A DNA stretch of 64,000 nucleotides, from the NCBI RefSeq assembly GCF_014207095.1, contig NZ_JACHBG010000009.1:161827-225826 (forward strand), given 5' to 3'. The notes beneath the pieces are model-generated. The model was not told the DNA's origin, ran no database searches, and worked only from the letters and a program-made list of their open reading frames with translations. Of this stretch, positions 60,728 to 64,000 are shown in pieces. Position 1 is the first letter of the stretch. Every line of letters starts with the position of its first letter. The stretch is from Martinezella lusitana. Its GTDB lineage: Bacteria; Pseudomonadota; Alphaproteobacteria; Rhizobiales; Rhizobiaceae. The position numbers and the translations under genes were made by a program.

Positions 60728-61635
60728 CATCACAACAATTGAACCGTCCGGCGGTCCTCAGCATAGGACGGATTTACTGTGACCTCATTTTCACCGGCCT
60801 GCAGTCACTGCCGCAGCCGGGGCGCGAGGTCTTTGCCGAAAATATGAAGTTGGCAGCCGGCGGCGGCGCGTTCATTTCCGCCGCGCATCTCGCTCATGCG
60901 GGCAGGGCGGTGGCGCTCGTCGCCCGTCTCGGCCTTGACGGCCTGTCGCGCGGCATCGAGCCGGATCTTGCGATCGATGGCCTGGATCTGCGTTTTCTGG
61001 AGCGCGCCGAAGATGCCGGCCCGCAGGTGACGGTGGCAAGCGTGATCGGCAATGATCGCGCATTCCTGTCGCGCCGGGCGGGTGCGGCGCTGCCCGCAAC
61101 GCTTTCTGATGCACTGCAGTGGAAAGCTGCGGGGCATCTCCATATCGCCGAATTCGCCACACTGCATGAAATCCCGGATTTGGTGCGGCAGGCAAAGTCT
61201 ACCGGGCTTACCGTTTCGCTCGATCCGAGCTGGGACGAGACGCTGATTTTCGATCCTGGCCTGCTGAAGGCTTGCGAGGGCGTCGATATATTCCTGCCCA
61301 ATCGCGAAGAGGCGCAGGCTATTACAGGTCACGACGAGCCGGCTAAGGCGCTTGATGTTCTCGCAACGCACTTTCCGATCGTCGCATTGAAGGCGGGAGG
61401 CGAGGGCGCTTGGCTTCGCTCAGCCGACACGCAGGCCCATCTGGCTGCGAAAGATGTCCCGGTGGTCGATACGACGGGAGCGGGCGATGCCTTCAATGCC
61501 GGGTTTATCGATGCCTGGCTCGAAGGTCACGATGTAAACAGCGCCTTGGCCGCGGGCATCGAATACGGAAGTCTCGCGGTGCAGGCGGCAGGAGGCGCTG
61601 CAATCTTGCGTTCTCCGGACCGGATGGCGGGCTGA
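60724..61635 (+). CDS. PfkB-family sugar kinase
   Basis: 303 residues; start overlaps the ATPase stop. PfkB family with the N-terminal GGGAFISAAHLAHAG (first signature region) and the second signature DTTGAGDAFNAGFIDAWL with the catalytic Asp. The SWDET and LPNREEAQAITG segments belong to the substrate/ATP cleft. It would phosphorylate the sugar released by the lyase and deacetylase steps. It is the last gene of the operon, with a hairpin following. Confidence 0.88.
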   Translation: MTSQQLNRPAVLSIGRIYCDLIFTGLQSLPQPGREVFAENMKLAAGGGAFISAAHLAHAGRAVALVARLGLDGLSRGIEPDLAIDGLDLRFLERAEDAGPQVTVASVIGNDRAFLSRRAGAALPATLSDALQWKAAGHLHIAEFATLHEIPDLVRQAKSTGLTVSLDPSWDETLIFDPGLLKACEGVDIFLPNREEAQAITGHDEPAKALDVLATHFPIVALKAGGEGAWLRSADTQAHLAAKDVPVVDTTGAGDAFNAGFIDAWLEGHDVNSALAAGIEYGSLAVQAAGGAAILRSPDRMAG

Positions 61636-61653
61636 GGCGGTGCAGGCACGCAT

Positions 61654-61688
61654 TGACGGCTGACTTCAGATTGAAAAGTCAGCCGTCA
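61654..61688. terminator. Perfect hairpin between convergent operons
   Basis: TGACGGCTGACTT at 61654-61666 pairs perfectly with AAGTCAGCCGTCA at 61676-61688 (13 bp, 9-base loop), 19 bases after the PfkB stop. No U-run follows on either side, so it may be a two-way transcription end of non-classical type. The 90 bases after it before the PLD gene show nothing else. Confidence 0.55.
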
Positions 61689-61779
61689 TGGACCTTGCCC
61701 GGAGATGGGGCGAGATAGGCCTCTCGTATGGTGGAAATGGTCTCGATCTCCGCCGGACGACCCCAAAAGGCCTGCATGT

Positions 61780-63531
61780 TTAGTCCTTAGCCGCGCCGTT
61801 CTGGAACCATACGTCCAGATCTCTGCGTGCACTGCTGTCCGGCGCGAAATACTTGTCCTGCCAGCTCGCGTCACGACTTAGACCCGAAAAGGCATGGGTG
61901 CCGCCCTTCTGGATCATGTAGCGGAAGCGATAGTGATCATAGACATCCAGAACATGAACGGCGTAGGCCTTCGAAAGTTCGTCATGGCCCGAGACGAGCA
62001 GCATGTTCTCGTCATTGTTCATGGATGCGCGGTAGCCGAGATTGTGGCTGCCGGTGATTACGACCGAGCCCGGTTGCCCCGGATCGATCACGACAATCTT
62101 GTCGTGGATGATGGCATGGGCGCTTGGTCCTGCTTTGAGCAGCTCTCTTTGCCAATAGCCGAACTGATCGTCGATCGCCGACGCCGGCACGACGTCGACC
62201 GGCTGCTCGCCGGAGCGATGGATCAGCGTCGTGTTGAACGTCTGGGCCGCGTTGGGGTCAGTCACTGCGCCGCGAATGAAGAGGTCAGGCCTTGCATTTC
62301 CGAGGCGGGCAAGCTCGTCGACGATGCTCGGGCTACCGGGTTGGAAGGCAAGGAACACGACAGCCGTCTTGGCTTGCTGCATGAGCTGGTAAACGACTGA
62401 CAAATCGGGCGGCGGCGGCGCATCCGCAGACAGATGGCTTGGGCGTGCATGCGGAGTGTTCGGCGAGAACCAGACCGTGGCCGCCGCTTGGTCCAAGGCG
62501 ATGTCAGTCGCACCGGCCTCAGCGTCCGAGCTGCGCAGATCGCGCCCTTGCTTTGCATCGTCATTCTCGGTGTCGGCAAGCAGCCTGTCCCAATAATCCT
62601 TGTAGGCTTTTGCCAGCGTTGCATCCTCGACGACCAATGCATTGTTGGATTGGGCACAGACAGCCGTGTCGGTCCAGTTTGTACTGCCCAGCAACACGGC
62701 CTGGGGTTCGCCTTGCGCGTCCGCATAGATTATGAACTTGTTGTGGCCGATATGGCCGCCGGGAACAAAGCGATCGAAGATCTGCAGGTTGGGATTGCTG
62801 GCGGCTTTCTCGTGTAGCGCTTGCCGCGCCGGATGATTTTCCTGGTCGTCGGGACCAGTGTTCGAAAGGATGATGGACAGTCGTGAAGCCTGAAGCAGTG
62901 CTCCTTCCAGCTCGACGTCGTTAAGCTCATACAAGGCGGCATAGCATGTGCCGCCCTCGGTTTCGGCCCGGCGCAGGAGCGAAAGCAGTCCATCGATGAG
63001 TTGGCCGGCGAGGTTCTCGCGCAGCGGATCCCCCGGTTGATCGATGCGGCCTTTCAGCGTGACATAATTAGGTGCGCCGCTTGGCCCCGCGGGGATCTGA
63101 TGAGCCAGGTACTGGGTAGAGAGAATGCCTCTGTTGAAATAGGCGCTGCAATGCCCGTGTTTCTCTGTGAGGGTTACAGGCTGGCTCTCAAGTGGGACGA
63201 TGCCGGCAATCGCCGCCAGACGCTGTCCATCGACGATCTCGCCGCCGACCGGTGTCACGCGGTAGCGATAGGTTTTGCCGCGTGTCGCGGTAAGATCCTT
63301 CCAGCTGAACTTTTGTATCGGCCAGATCCAGGTGTCCTTCATTTGCCAGGCGGGGTTGGTCTCGCCGGTGAAGCCGACCCAGGCGGGAAGTGCTTCCCAG
63401 TCGCGAGCGCCTCCTGTGGGCAAGACCTCCGCGCGATCGATCGCGAAGCCTAGACAAGTCTCGATCGGCTTATCGGACCGCCACGCTATCTGAACGACGT
63501 CGTTATTGGCCCAGACTGTAATATCGGACAT
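61780..63531 (-). CDS. Phospholipase D-like protein (two HKD motifs)
   Basis: 583 residues, no signal peptide. Residues about 1-115 look like a fibronectin-type or binding domain (WIWPIQKFSWKDLTATRGKTYRYRVTP). The PLD core has two HKD motifs: H263-N-K265 in IGHNKFIIYADA and H476-D-K478 in IIHDKIVVIDPG, each followed by GSTNWT or GSHNLG. The second fits HxKx4D exactly; in the first the Asp is one position late. Activity may be hydrolysis of a phosphodiester (lipid or nucleic acid). The gene stands alone. Confidence 0.85.
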   Translation of the reverse strand: MSDITVWANNDVVQIAWRSDKPIETCLGFAIDRAEVLPTGGARDWEALPAWVGFTGETNPAWQMKDTWIWPIQKFSWKDLTATRGKTYRYRVTPVGGEIVDGQRLAAIAGIVPLESQPVTLTEKHGHCSAYFNRGILSTQYLAHQIPAGPSGAPNYVTLKGRIDQPGDPLRENLAGQLIDGLLSLLRRAETEGGTCYAALYELNDVELEGALLQASRLSIILSNTGPDDQENHPARQALHEKAASNPNLQIFDRFVPGGHIGHNKFIIYADAQGEPQAVLLGSTNWTDTAVCAQSNNALVVEDATLAKAYKDYWDRLLADTENDDAKQGRDLRSSDAEAGATDIALDQAAATVWFSPNTPHARPSHLSADAPPPPDLSVVYQLMQQAKTAVVFLAFQPGSPSIVDELARLGNARPDLFIRGAVTDPNAAQTFNTTLIHRSGEQPVDVVPASAIDDQFGYWQRELLKAGPSAHAIIHDKIVVIDPGQPGSVVITGSHNLGYRASMNNDENMLLVSGHDELSKAYAVHVLDVYDHYRFRYMIQKGGTHAFSGLSRDASWQDKYFAPDSSARRDLDVWFQNGAAKD

Positions 63532-63883
63532 GAAATCGCCCTCCGTGCGATTGTGCGACGAACCTCCACTTTCATCGCTTCAAGAAACAGTCTCACCCCT
63601 GCGTGACCGGCCGATGACGGGACATGCCAGCCATGGTCGGCGTATCCCACCCCTTCGGTGGATCTATTCCAGGGTAATCGTCAGGTGGATGCAAAGGGGA
63701 GGGAGAGGGGGTGCCGCACGCGTTCAGTCGACATCTTCAATGCGTGATCTCAGGCAGAACGGTTATGATAAGCCGCCGAGCCGCTCCTAAACGCGAGTTT
63801 TGGGCGGCACTTGTAGCGAAGATTTGAAATCGTAATGAAATCACTATCTTGTAAGATTTTCGCAATTTCTCTCAGAACTCCTA
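63532..63883. other. Intergenic region before the rRNA-type promoter
   Basis: About 350 bases with no supported gene. The last 100 bases are AT-rich and could hold UP elements of the promoter that follows. Confidence 0.4.
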
Positions 63884-63912
63884 TTGACGGCGGCGCGGTG
63901 CATTCTCTATAA
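63884..63912 (+). promoter_or_regulatory. Strong sigma-70 promoter with GC-rich discriminator (rRNA-type)
   Basis: TTGACG at 63884-63889, exactly 17 bases, then CTATAA at 63907-63912, followed by GCCCGATC. An AT-rich tract lies upstream. The GC-rich start region and the long untranslated stretch to the window edge fit a ribosomal RNA operon leader; the 16S gene would be just outside. Confidence 0.55.
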
Positions 63913-64000
63913 GCCCGATCACTGACGAGGGCGGCGGCGCTGCTGGCGACGAAGACCTTCGCTCTAGTGTTTCCTTGATTGGCTGCGATGCTGATTGACG

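Overview
The window looks like chromosomal DNA of a Rhizobium-type alphaproteobacterium. It is GC-rich and packed with ABC sugar transporters, FGGY, DhaK and PfkB kinases and many catabolic regulators. It carries an erythritol (ery) locus in rhizobial style and rhizobial family markers (DUF982, DUF1402, a C93 transglutaminase-like protease, a NolR-like ArsR protein). The last 120 bases look like a strong, possibly rRNA-type, promoter and leader.

Region 1 (1-14.6 kb) is a tetritol locus. On the minus strand lie a DUF2291 protein and a ribose-type ABC transporter (eryE, eryF, eryG order), followed by a DeoR regulator and a LyxK-like FGGY kinase cut by the window edge. On the plus strand lie eryA, eryB, eryC, eryD, eryR, a TpiA-like gene (eryH) and an RpiB-like gene (eryI), ending at an intrinsic terminator. 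The products would take erythritol to D-erythrose 4-phosphate.

Region 2 (14.6-32.7 kb) is a mixed stretch: a glycerophosphodiesterase, a GT29/sialyltransferase-like protein, DUF1402, a C93 protease, a GH3 beta-glucosidase, an MHYT-GGDEF-EAL protein, a Tad/vWA protein, two DUF982 proteins, a LysR regulator divergent from an aldo/keto reductase, an ArsR regulator, and an SMP-30 lactonase divergent from a gluconate 5-dehydrogenase-like SDR.

Region 3 (32.8-42 kb) is a single minus-strand operon: a second ribose-type ABC transporter, a GolD/DthD-like SDR, DhaK, DhaL, a SorC regulator fused to a second DhaK, and a second DhaL. It most resembles a threitol/erythrulose pathway. It has no isomerases of its own; the products expected from erythrulose kinases are the substrates of EryH and EryI in region 1, so the two loci may work as one tetritol network.

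Region 4 (42.4-51 kb) holds a GntR regulator with mannonate dehydratase, a KdgD-like dehydratase and a lactonase, then a PAS-GAF-GGDEF-EAL protein, an orphan OmpR regulator and an EamA transporter. Region 5 (51-61.7 kb) is a divergent pair of operons: ROK regulator plus a large PIG-L deacetylase on one side, and a CUT1 sugar transporter, an argininosuccinate-lyase homologue, an ATPase and a PfkB kinase on the other. Region 6 holds a phospholipase-D-like protein and the promoter at the right edge. I saw no insertion sequence, prophage, CRISPR array or tRNA.
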